This document shows, one piece after another, positions 1 through 8,095 of a stretch of DNA of 54,574 bases. The DNA is from Alphaproteobacteria bacterium (GTDB lineage Bacteria > Pseudomonadota > Alphaproteobacteria > JAEUKQ01 > JAIBAD01). Each line of letters begins with the position of its first letter. Within the stretch, counting starts at the first letter, position 1. The notes below the pieces were generated by a model, which worked only from the letters and a program-made list of their open reading frames with translations, was not told where the DNA came from and ran no database searches. The position numbers and the translations under genes were made by a program. The DNA lies in NCBI GenBank assembly GCA_019695395.1, contig JAIBAD010000007.1, positions 1 to 54,574 on the forward strand. Direction: 5' to 3'.

Positions 1-158
1 TTTTCAGGTGTCAAAATTAACTCTGCTTTTTCACGTGCGGCTTCACCAATAAAATCACACACCATTTCTATATTTTGGTATGTGTCACCTAAGGATGCGA
101 TTTGCAAACATGCTACCTTAAAAGATTTTTTAGTTTTATCTATATCATCAAAACTCAT
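1..158 (-). CDS. Carbon-nitrogen hydrolase (nitrilase superfamily), N-terminal fragment
   Basis: Only the first 52 codons are inside the window; the gene runs off the left edge. The start is the ATG at 158. After a short hydrophilic lead, the segment ACLQIASLGD near residues 16-25 matches the first strand of nitrilase-superfamily amidases, and the TPE at residues 50-52 sits where the family keeps its catalytic glutamate. The gene follows comF on the same strand with a 23-base gap, and a nitrilase homologue beside comF is a common alphaproteobacterial arrangement. Substrate cannot be told: the catalytic lysine and cysteine lie outside the window. Family assignment is fairly secure, function is not. 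Confidence 0.75.
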   Translation of the reverse strand, partial: MSFDDIDKTKKSFKVACLQIASLGDTYQNIEMVCDFIGEAAREKAELILTPE

Positions 159-181
159 ATTTTTTTATAATTATATATAAA

Positions 182-913
182 TTAAACGACACGGGCTAAA
201 GTTAAAATATCAACATTGGCAGCACCAGCATTTAAAAGCGTTTTTGTGCATTCCAAAACTGTTGCACCTGTTGTGAAAACGTCATCTATAAGAAGAATAT
301 GTTTCCCTTGTATAGTGTGTTTATATTTAGAATTAAATGTAAAAGCATTTTTTACATTTTTTTGTCTCTGATAATTACTCATATTTCCTTGGGAGAGAGT
401 TGATCTAGACCTAATGAGTAAATTAGGAATATATTTCAAAGAGGTTAAAGTAGCTAAATGTTTAGCTAGTAAGGCTGATTGATTATAGCGTCTTTGCCAT
501 AAACGAACCCAATAAAGCGGCACAGGTGTAATCATTGAAACATCTTTTAAACATTTTTCGCCTGCTTTAATTAACCAACGTGTATAAAGATCGCAAGCAT
601 GCGTTTGATCAGCATATTTAAATTTTAAAATAAATAATCTACTAAAGTCATCATAACGTAAAGCAGCTTTTGCTCGGCGATAGAGAGGTTTATTTTTTAA
701 ACAAGCAAGGCATAATTCCTGATCATTATCGTAATCAAAGGGATATCCACAACACGAACATTGCGGATCAGTTAAAAAACTAAGATTTGCAAAGCAATCA
801 AAGCAAACTGCATTTCCAGAATTTATTCCTGGCGGGTGAAGAAACACATCACATCCCAAACATCGTATTGGTAAAACAAGATTAAGCGCGGAATGTAAAA
901 TATTTTTTAACAT
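182..913 (-). CDS. comF: ComF family phosphoribosyltransferase-like protein
   Basis: A 243-residue protein of the ComF/GntX family, a normal family length. Residues 18-71 carry paired cysteines (RCLGC, CFDC, CSCCG, LCLAC) forming the N-terminal zinc-ribbon region. Near residues 205-220 is the PRPP-binding signature LLIDDVFTTGAT of type I phosphoribosyltransferases. The middle contains the conserved PVPLYWVRLWQRRYNQS stretch. In competent bacteria ComF supports DNA uptake; in most proteobacteria its substrate is unknown, so DNA-uptake function here is only inferred. It begins seven bases after the anmK stop and has no clear Shine-Dalgarno sequence, suggesting translational coupling in an anmK-comF-nitrilase operon. 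Confidence 0.9.
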   Translation of the reverse strand: MLKNILHSALNLVLPIRCLGCDVFLHPPGINSGNAVCFDCFANLSFLTDPQCSCCGYPFDYDNDQELCLACLKNKPLYRRAKAALRYDDFSRLFILKFKYADQTHACDLYTRWLIKAGEKCLKDVSMITPVPLYWVRLWQRRYNQSALLAKHLATLTSLKYIPNLLIRSRSTLSQGNMSNYQRQKNVKNAFTFNSKYKHTIQGKHILLIDDVFTTGATVLECTKTLLNAGAANVDILTLARVV

Positions 914-920
914 TTTATCA

Positions 921-2012
921 TTAAGAGAGACCTAATGATAAATGTCCCCCATATATTGGACGTATGACACCTGTTGTTTTTGGAAAACTAATAGGTAATT
1001 TTTTTAAAAAACGAACAGCGCAATAAGCAAAAGCTTGGGCTTCTAAACTATCACCTTCCCAACCAAAAGCTTCTACTGGTTTAACTGTAACTTTTAATCG
1101 TTCCTGCAAATTTTGCATTAAAGTTTTATTATGTCTTCCCCCACCTGTCACTAGCCACAGTTGAACAGGTTCTGGAAAATATTGTACAGATTTTACAATC
1201 GATTCTACAGTAAAAGCTGTTAATGTGGCTGTTCCATCTAAAAAAGAAAGACCTTGCAAACACGAAACATCAAAACCATATCGATCCAAAGATTTTGGGG
1301 GTTTTAAAGAAAAATAATGATGATCCATTAAAATATCTAAAAGTTCCGGATGGATCTTTCCTTGACGCGCATAACTTCCATCATAATCGTAATAATTATC
1401 ACTATGTTTGCTTACCCAATCATCTATCAATGCATTACCTGGACCTGTATCAAAGGCAATTAATTTTTCTGGATCATCGTGATTAATCCAAGTTACATTA
1501 GCAACCCCACCAATATTAACAACAGCTAATGGATGCTGCAAAGATCGCGTTAATGCATGATGGTAAATAGGTACTAAGGGTGCTCCTTGACCACCTTCAA
1601 GCACATCTTGGGTACGGAAATCATTAACAACTTTGATGCCTGTTAATTTTGCAAGAAGTTCACCATTACCAATTTGTTTTGTTATTTTATCATGAGGTTT
1701 ATGAATTAAAGTCTGGCCATGAAATCCAATAACATCAATAGTTGAACTGTCTTTTTTAATGGTTGTTAAAAAAGATTGGACAGCTTGACTATGAAGATAA
1801 GTTAATTCTTCTTCTAAAGATTTAATTAAATCCACATTGGTATTATCTTGCATAGCTTTAAAAATTTTCTGACGAAAAATTTGGTCATAAGGATAGGTAT
1901 GACCTTGATAAAAATGAACTTCTTTATCGCCATCGGTCTCAAGCAAAGCAATATCAATTCCATCCCCGCTTGTTCCACTCATTAATCCCAGAGCCGATAA
2001 TAATTTGGTCAT
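921..2012 (-). CDS. anmK: Anhydro-N-acetylmuramic acid kinase
   Basis: AnmK phosphorylates 1,6-anhydro-MurNAc released from murein turnover, opening the anhydro ring to give MurNAc-6-phosphate for wall recycling in the cytoplasm. The 363-residue protein has the family opening GLMSGTSGDGIDIALLETDG near residues 9-28, a central DTGPGNALIDDW phosphate-binding motif near residue 190, and LWLVTGGGRHNKTLM near residue 285, all hallmarks of the ASKHA-fold kinase. Length is typical. It is divergent from tyrS, a frequent alphaproteobacterial pairing, and probably leads the anmK-comF operon. Other wall genes (mrcA, amiC, dacC) are in the window, but the recycling partners MurQ and NagZ are not seen here. 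Confidence 0.95.
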   Translation of the reverse strand: MTKLLSALGLMSGTSGDGIDIALLETDGDKEVHFYQGHTYPYDQIFRQKIFKAMQDNTNVDLIKSLEEELTYLHSQAVQSFLTTIKKDSSTIDVIGFHGQTLIHKPHDKITKQIGNGELLAKLTGIKVVNDFRTQDVLEGGQGAPLVPIYHHALTRSLQHPLAVVNIGGVANVTWINHDDPEKLIAFDTGPGNALIDDWVSKHSDNYYDYDGSYARQGKIHPELLDILMDHHYFSLKPPKSLDRYGFDVSCLQGLSFLDGTATLTAFTVESIVKSVQYFPEPVQLWLVTGGGRHNKTLMQNLQERLKVTVKPVEAFGWEGDSLEAQAFAYCAVRFLKKLPISFPKTTGVIRPIYGGHLSLGLS

Positions 2013-2098
2013 TTTATTTTCTCTATTTATTACTTTTGTTAATTGACAAATCCAGCTAATAATTAATTTATACTAAAATAATACGAATGGGAAGTTTT

Positions 2099-3352
2099 AT
2101 GAATAATTTTAAATCTAGCTTTATTAACACGATTATGTCCCGTGGTTATTTTTACCAATGCACCAATCTTGAATCTTTAGATGAAATAGCATCAACTGAT
2201 GTTATCATTGGATATAATGGGTGTGATGCAACCGCTGATAGTCTTCATGTAGGTCATATGATGCAAATCATGCTTTTAAGACGTTTGCAACAACACGGAC
2301 ACAAACCCATTATTGTTGTGGGAGGGGGAACAACAAAAATTGGCGACCCATCAGGTAAGGACGAAAGTCGCCAAATTTTGACAGAACAGCAAATTGATCA
2401 AAACATAAAAAAAATAACACCTATTTTTTCAAAATTCCTTTCTTTTGGAAATAAAACAAATGATGCTATCATTGTTAATAATGATGATTGGCTTAAACAT
2501 TTAAATTACATAGAATTTCTTCGGGATTATGGAAAATATTTTTCTGTTAATCGAATGCTATCCTTTGATTCTGTCAAATTACGGTTAGATCGACAACAGC
2601 CTCTAAGCTTTCTTGAATTTAATTATATGATTCTTCAAGCCTATGATTTTTTAGAATTATTTCGTCGTTATAATTGCCGGTTACAAATGGGAGGCTCTGA
2701 TCAATGGGGTAATATTGTAAGTGGTATCGATTTAGCAAAACGTTTGGAACATCAAGAATTATTTGGATTATGCACATCATTATTAACTACTGCATCCGGA
2801 ACAAAAATGGGAAAAACTGCATCTGGAGCTGTATGGTTAGATTCTGAAAAACTTAACCCTTATGATTTTTGGCAATATTGGCGCAACACAGATGATGCAG
2901 ATGTTGGAAAGTTTTTAAAACTTTTTACTGATATTCCTTTGGATGAAGTTTCAAGACTAGAAAAATTGCCAGGTGCCGAAATTAATCACGCTAAAATTAT
3001 GCTTGCTAATGCTATTACAACATTGGTTCATGGAAAAGATGAAGCAGAAAAATCTGCAGAAACTGCACGCTTAACTTTTAGTGAAGGCAAAATTGGTGAA
3101 GCTTTACCCATTTTTGAAATGTCTCTCAGCAAATTGGATCATGGCATTCCTGCTTTTGAACTTTTTAAACAATCGGGACTTACAACAAGCAATGCCGAAG
3201 CCAGACGATTAATCCAGGGAGGAGGCGCAAAAGTTAATGATGAAAAAATAACAGATGAAATGTTTAAAATAACCAAAAATTTTATGAATGAGGATGGTAT
3301 AATTAAACTATCAGCTGGACGAAAAAAACATGCATTAATTAAAGTATCGTAA
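2099..3352 (+). CDS. tyrS: Tyrosyl-tRNA synthetase
   Basis: Charges tRNA-Tyr. It is a class I synthetase with HVGH (HIGH-type motif) about 50 residues in and KMGKT standing for KMSKS near residue 245; the C-terminal S4-like RNA-binding domain contains SNAEARRLIQGGGAKVN. Tyrosine and ATP-binding segments such as GGGTTKIGDPSGKDESR and QMGGSDQWGNI are intact. Two in-frame ATGs exist at 2087 and 2099; I chose 2099 because GGGAAG lies just before it. A TTGACA at 2043-2048 and TATACT at 2069-2074 resemble a promoter but are 20 bases apart, so they are only suggestive. The protein is full length (about 417 residues). Confidence 0.96.
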   Translation: MNNFKSSFINTIMSRGYFYQCTNLESLDEIASTDVIIGYNGCDATADSLHVGHMMQIMLLRRLQQHGHKPIIVVGGGTTKIGDPSGKDESRQILTEQQIDQNIKKITPIFSKFLSFGNKTNDAIIVNNDDWLKHLNYIEFLRDYGKYFSVNRMLSFDSVKLRLDRQQPLSFLEFNYMILQAYDFLELFRRYNCRLQMGGSDQWGNIVSGIDLAKRLEHQELFGLCTSLLTTASGTKMGKTASGAVWLDSEKLNPYDFWQYWRNTDDADVGKFLKLFTDIPLDEVSRLEKLPGAEINHAKIMLANAITTLVHGKDEAEKSAETARLTFSEGKIGEALPIFEMSLSKLDHGIPAFELFKQSGLTTSNAEARRLIQGGGAKVNDEKITDEMFKITKNFMNEDGIIKLSAGRKKHALIKVS

Positions 3353-3463
3353 TCATAATAATCTTTTATATTAATTTTTCAAAGTTCAATACAGCAAGAT
3401 TTATCAAAAAACAATGTGATAGATTTTTATTATATTTTAACTTTATTAAAAGGAAAACATATA

Positions 3464-3898
3464 ATGAAAAATATCCAAGAACCAATTACTATTGTGGGAC
3501 TTGAACTAAAAACATCCAATGCTATAGCTGCAGAAACTATTCCACTGCATTGGCAAAAATTTTATCAAGAAAATATTTTAGATAAAATTTCTAATAAAAT
3601 TTCTTCTGATATTTATGCTGTATATACACATTTTAAAAACATCGGAAAATATGAAGAATGCGTTTATTCCCTTATTATTGGTGTGGCCGTTAAAACAATA
3701 GAAAGATTACCAGAATCATTAGTTTCATTTACTATTATGCCTGAAACAAGAAAAATATTTAATGTAAAAAACGGCCCACAAAGTGTTGGAGAAAAATGGT
3801 TTGAAATTTGGCAACAGCCCCTTCAAAGAACTTTTATTGCCGATTATGAACACTATCAATCTTCTGGTACTATTGATATTTTTATTGGTGTTAAATAA
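3464..3898 (+). CDS. Stand-alone GyrI-like effector-binding domain protein
   Basis: A 144-residue protein resembling the GyrI/BmrR C-terminal small-molecule-binding fold: strands such as EPITIVGLELKTS at the start, the PLHWQKFYQEN helix, a YAVYTHFKN segment, SLIIGVAV, and a terminal QSSGTIDIFIGVK strand matching the integron-associated effector-binding subgroup. It has no DNA-binding domain. The reading frame opens at 3416, but AAAGGAAA lies at a proper distance before the ATG at 3464, so the first 16 codons are probably not translated. It sits 40 bases before an AraC-type regulator whose own C-terminal half is a GyrI-like domain, so the two may bind related ligands. Ligand and role are unknown. 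Confidence 0.75.
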   Translation: MKNIQEPITIVGLELKTSNAIAAETIPLHWQKFYQENILDKISNKISSDIYAVYTHFKNIGKYEECVYSLIIGVAVKTIERLPESLVSFTIMPETRKIFNVKNGPQSVGEKWFEIWQQPLQRTFIADYEHYQSSGTIDIFIGVK

Positions 3899-3937
3899 AA
3901 ATTATTAAGAGATGAATCATAAATATAGGTTAATACG

Positions 3938-4801
3938 ATGCGTAAAGCTTCCCATCTCAAAGATTATGAACAACGATTAAACCGTGTTATAACCTATATT
4001 TATGATCATTTAAATGAACCCTTAGATTTATTAAAATTGGCTGATATTGCATGTATGTCGCCATATCACTGGCATCGTCTTTATCACGCTCTTTACGGTG
4101 AAACCATTGCCGATACAGTAAAGCGTTTGCGTCTACAAAAAGCTGCCACATATTTATCTCATACAGAATTATCACCTGCAATCATTGCCAAGAAAAGCGG
4201 ATATCCCAATCTTCAATCTTTTACAAGGTTATTTAAACAAGAATATGGGTTACCACCAGCACAATATCGTAAAAAAGGGAACCACCACCAATTCCAACTT
4301 TTATCAAAACAATCTTTATCTGAACAAAATTATCCGGTTATTATTCGACACGTATCAGATTTAAAAATAGTCGCACTTAATCATCAGGGATCTTATATAG
4401 ACATAGGAAAAGCTTTTTATAAGTTATTTACCTGGCTTGGTGCACATGATTTAGTTACAACAAACCAACGTATGCTCGGAATTTATTTTGATGATCCTTC
4501 TATCACAGCTGAAAAAGATCTAAAATCTCAGGCCGCAATGGTTATAGAAAATCATTTTAATGTTAATCCACCTATTATTTCCTCTTATATTCATGGTGGG
4601 CTTTATGCTGTATTACGTTATATTGGGCCTTATGCTAGTATGCGTGCAGCTTATCAATGGTTATATGGTCAATGGCTTCCTCAATCAGCATTTGAAACGA
4701 CGGATCAACCAATTTTTGAAGAATATATAAATAATCCCCGAGATGTATCAGCCACAGAACTAATTACAGATATTTACTTACCTTTAGCATCTTCTAAGTA
4801 A
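3938..4801 (+). CDS. AraC-family transcriptional regulator with C-terminal GyrI-like domain
   Basis: A 287-residue regulator. Residues 10-110 form the AraC double helix-turn-helix (LADIACMSPYHWHRLY for the first, PNLQSFTRLFKQEYGLPPAQYR for the second). Residues 130-285 form a GyrI-like effector-binding domain (LKIVALNHQGSYIDIG, MLGIYFDD, GGLYAVLRYIGPY). This architecture is that of Rob/SoxS-like relatives and many drug- or small-molecule-responsive activators. It follows a stand-alone GyrI-like gene on the same strand, with an AGG 10-12 bases before the ATG. Target genes are not identifiable. Its 3' end nearly meets the convergent AsmA-like gene with no clear terminator. Confidence 0.88.
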   Translation: MRKASHLKDYEQRLNRVITYIYDHLNEPLDLLKLADIACMSPYHWHRLYHALYGETIADTVKRLRLQKAATYLSHTELSPAIIAKKSGYPNLQSFTRLFKQEYGLPPAQYRKKGNHHQFQLLSKQSLSEQNYPVIIRHVSDLKIVALNHQGSYIDIGKAFYKLFTWLGAHDLVTTNQRMLGIYFDDPSITAEKDLKSQAAMVIENHFNVNPPIISSYIHGGLYAVLRYIGPYASMRAAYQWLYGQWLPQSAFETTDQPIFEEYINNPRDVSATELITDIYLPLASSK

Positions 4802-4818
4802 AAAATTATTTGTATAAT

Positions 4819-7800
4819 CTAATGCGTATCTTTTAAAATATTATTTTCTTGTTTTGGACTAAAAGGTTGGATATCCGGTATTTTTTCAAGATTATCATCA
4901 AAATCATCATCCAAATTATCTGATTCTGGATTAAAAATATCTCGTAAAAATCCTGGCGTTAGAATAGAGAAATGATTAATATCGAATATAGGCTGGTTAA
5001 TTGAACCATAAGCTTTATAGGTAGAAGAAAATATGCCTTCGCCTTCACCCCCATTTATAATAGGACCTATAATAGGAATATTGTTTAGAATACTATTCAA
5101 TAGATACGCAGGTGCTATAGTACCTTCTAAGTCAATTTTATCATGAGCAAAATCAATTATTCCTCTACTTGTAATACCAAGAGACGGCCCATGTGCACGA
5201 AGTTCTGGTATATTTATTTTCCCATCATGAATAGAAAAGTCTGATGAAAAGTTTGTAAACCAAACCCCCTCTCCTGTTAATAAATCGAGAATTCCCGTCA
5301 AAGATGCCATTGTAAATAATCTGGCTAAAAATGATGCGTTTGTAAAACGAAAAGATCCCATTTTACTTTTTCCATAAAAAACTCTTTGAGGATCACGATC
5401 ATCAATATATCCAGAAATTTTCATTTTTCCATCTTCTATATTTTCAAGAATACCTAGCTGTTTTAACAAATATCCCATATTATCACACACAAACCTTAAT
5501 TCATGCCTTTGACGTAATGGATCACTAGTATAGACTAATTTAAGGTCATCATTATTATTAAAATCACCTTTAATATTAATTGTATTCCACGATGTCCCAT
5601 TATAACTTAATTCAATTGTTGCTGGATCCAAAATCTTATTATCATGATTATATAATTTTAATGATCCAGTACTTTTTATATTAAAAGGTTTTTTATTATT
5701 TTCTTCATTTTTTTGTTTCAAAAAAGGGGCGATATCTAGTATTCCTTGATCTATCAAAATTGATAATGAAGGGTTAATAAAGTTAACTGTTACATTTTTT
5801 AAATCTGTTATCCCTAATTTAAAACGATTAAATTTTACTAAAGATTGATTAAAGGGTAAATTCATTTCCCCACTTATATCTGCTGTCGATGTTGTAAATA
5901 TAAATTGAAGATTATTAGGTTGAGGCAACAAATTATTATATTTAAAATTTAAAATTGCATGATCGGATTTACTTTTTATCCAATCAAGAGTGGGCACATT
6001 AATCTCTGTTTGATCAAATATAAACGATCCATCAATTGCTTGAATTGTATTTTTATTGTTATCCAAATTTACATTAAAACTAATTGGACCTTTAACATAA
6101 TCCTTTAAATCTAAACCCCAATTTTTTATATCATTTGTTGTAAGTTGACCCGAAAGTTTAATTGATCTTTGCTGGTCCAAATTTTTATTAAAATTTTCTG
6201 TCCAATCTATATTGGTTTGAATTGAATCTAATAACCCTTCACCTTTTATTTTCATAAAATTCGGATTAAGTATTAAATTGAAATTACCCTCTGCCAAATC
6301 ACGATTATTAAAAATATTCTTTATATTAATATTATTTAAATTACCTTCTACCTTAAAATCAATATCGTTCATATCCAAATCTTTCTTTGCCAAAAAATTG
6401 ACCAACAGATCCGCGTCTACAGTACCTTCAACCTTTGCAGGATCAAACCCCAGTTTATTTGCATATTCAAGTTTTGGGTGGTTAAGTAAAGATAAAATTT
6501 TATTCAAAGAACTGTTTGTAGCAATTTGGATTTTAATTGTTTGATCTTTTTGATCAAATGGCCCAATTGACAATCGGGCATGATCATTAATTTTAATATT
6601 TTCTGATCTTACACCGTTAAACTCTGCATTAAATTCATTTTGATTTAAAGTGGCCGTTACCACACCATCTTGTACGGGTGGCATATAATCAAGATAATGA
6701 AATACAAAATCGTTTATTACGAAAGAACTATTAAAATGATCTAATAAAAAATTTTGTGTAATTGAATTAAAAGTAATTGAAAATTCTGATTGATAATGGC
6801 GGATCATTGCTGTATCAATATTATGCTCAATCCATTGATGTACATTTCGTACAGCATTAGCAGGCCAATATTTTTTCAAATAATCTACGGATAAATCTTT
6901 GACATTTAACGTACCTGTAAAATTAATTTGTTCTAAATTATCTGCAAGTTCGATTATTCCTTGACTATTAAAGATAGTATTCAAAGATTGTATATCAAAA
7001 TTTTCCAAAACAATCTTCTGTTGATTTTGGGAAAAAGCGGTGAAATCTGCCTGATCAATTTGAAATAGTTGATTATTCCATAATGGTGACGTAATAGAAC
7101 CTTGCCCTATAATTCCTTTTGTATAAAAACTATAAAATTGTCCATCCAATCCTATATCAATTTCTAGGTCTGCTGAAATATTTATTTCTGATGATACAAT
7201 TTTATGGTTTGATAAAAAATTATCAGTTATAAAAGCCAAAGGTATCTGATCAATTTTATTTTGTAGATGCATTTTCTGCAATTGTTTATTAAACGCAAAA
7301 ATTCCTGTTATAGATCCTTTATACTTACCTTCTAAATTTAGATCATAATTTCCTTCAAAAGTTAAAGGATCAAAAGAAACATAATAATTAAATGAATCTA
7401 GATAAAAAATTGATTGCTCCGATTGATCAATAAAATTTATAGAACCACGTAATAATTCAAGATTAATATTTGAATTTAGTTCTTTGTTTGTAGATACGTT
7501 TATAAAATTTAACTTTTTAATTAAATATAAAATTTTATCAAAATAGATTTTTTGTGATAAAGATTTTCTATCATTAAAAGAATCGATAATTAATTTATCT
7601 TCTGCCGTTCTTTTTAAATTGATATTTAAATCAACTAAAGATACTTTTTTAATTATTAATTTATTGTGTAATAAAGAAAAAAAATTAATATCTAAAACCA
7701 GATCAGGCAAAGTTAAAGAAAAATCTTCGTTTTTATTCATAAGTATAATTTGATTAAACAATATACGTGGATAAAAAGTATTTTTTTTCCATGTTAAAGA

Positions 7801-7992
7801 TATATTGTTAATAACAATGTCCAGGCCAGTCTGATTTTTTTCTAGTTTTTCTTCAATTAAAGGAATAAAAAAATTTAAATTAACTGATTTGTTATTTGAC
7901 AAATTATATAGGCCAATAATTAATAAAGTGCTTAAAATTAACAAGCAAATAGAAATCCCTTTTGTCACATAACGCATTAATCTATAAGACAC
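4819..7992 (-). CDS. AsmA-like/DUF3971 (YhdP-type) envelope protein
   Basis: A 1057-residue protein with one N-terminal membrane anchor (residues about 12-30, ISICLLILSTLLIIGLY) and a very long beta-rich periplasmic part. The middle resembles DUF3971 and the end the AsmA C-terminal domain: GSFRFTNASFLARLFTMAS, then GIIDFAHDKIDLEGTIAPAY, and a GINNIPIIGPIINGGEGEGI-like segment near residue 970. YhdP/AsmA/TamB relatives form grooved rods implicated in phospholipid transport between inner and outer membrane; that role is inferred from family. The start is GTG at 7992, with AAAGG seven bases upstream. It is divergent from glnE, a common alphaproteobacterial order. The tail (residues 1020-1057) is acidic and probably disordered. 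Confidence 0.8.
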   Translation of the reverse strand: MSYRLMRYVTKGISICLLILSTLLIIGLYNLSNNKSVNLNFFIPLIEEKLEKNQTGLDIVINNISLTWKKNTFYPRILFNQIILMNKNEDFSLTLPDLVLDINFFSLLHNKLIIKKVSLVDLNINLKRTAEDKLIIDSFNDRKSLSQKIYFDKILYLIKKLNFINVSTNKELNSNINLELLRGSINFIDQSEQSIFYLDSFNYYVSFDPLTFEGNYDLNLEGKYKGSITGIFAFNKQLQKMHLQNKIDQIPLAFITDNFLSNHKIVSSEINISADLEIDIGLDGQFYSFYTKGIIGQGSITSPLWNNQLFQIDQADFTAFSQNQQKIVLENFDIQSLNTIFNSQGIIELADNLEQINFTGTLNVKDLSVDYLKKYWPANAVRNVHQWIEHNIDTAMIRHYQSEFSITFNSITQNFLLDHFNSSFVINDFVFHYLDYMPPVQDGVVTATLNQNEFNAEFNGVRSENIKINDHARLSIGPFDQKDQTIKIQIATNSSLNKILSLLNHPKLEYANKLGFDPAKVEGTVDADLLVNFLAKKDLDMNDIDFKVEGNLNNINIKNIFNNRDLAEGNFNLILNPNFMKIKGEGLLDSIQTNIDWTENFNKNLDQQRSIKLSGQLTTNDIKNWGLDLKDYVKGPISFNVNLDNNKNTIQAIDGSFIFDQTEINVPTLDWIKSKSDHAILNFKYNNLLPQPNNLQFIFTTSTADISGEMNLPFNQSLVKFNRFKLGITDLKNVTVNFINPSLSILIDQGILDIAPFLKQKNEENNKKPFNIKSTGSLKLYNHDNKILDPATIELSYNGTSWNTINIKGDFNNNDDLKLVYTSDPLRQRHELRFVCDNMGYLLKQLGILENIEDGKMKISGYIDDRDPQRVFYGKSKMGSFRFTNASFLARLFTMASLTGILDLLTGEGVWFTNFSSDFSIHDGKINIPELRAHGPSLGITSRGIIDFAHDKIDLEGTIAPAYLLNSILNNIPIIGPIINGGEGEGIFSSTYKAYGSINQPIFDINHFSILTPGFLRDIFNPESDNLDDDFDDNLEKIPDIQPFSPKQENNILKDTH

Positions 7993-8095
7993 TTTAAAAC
8001 CTTTATAATTTATTTTTCTGATTTAATCATTTATAATAATTTTAAGCAATATATCTTCTCACTAACATAACTAATATAACATACAATTTAATTTT

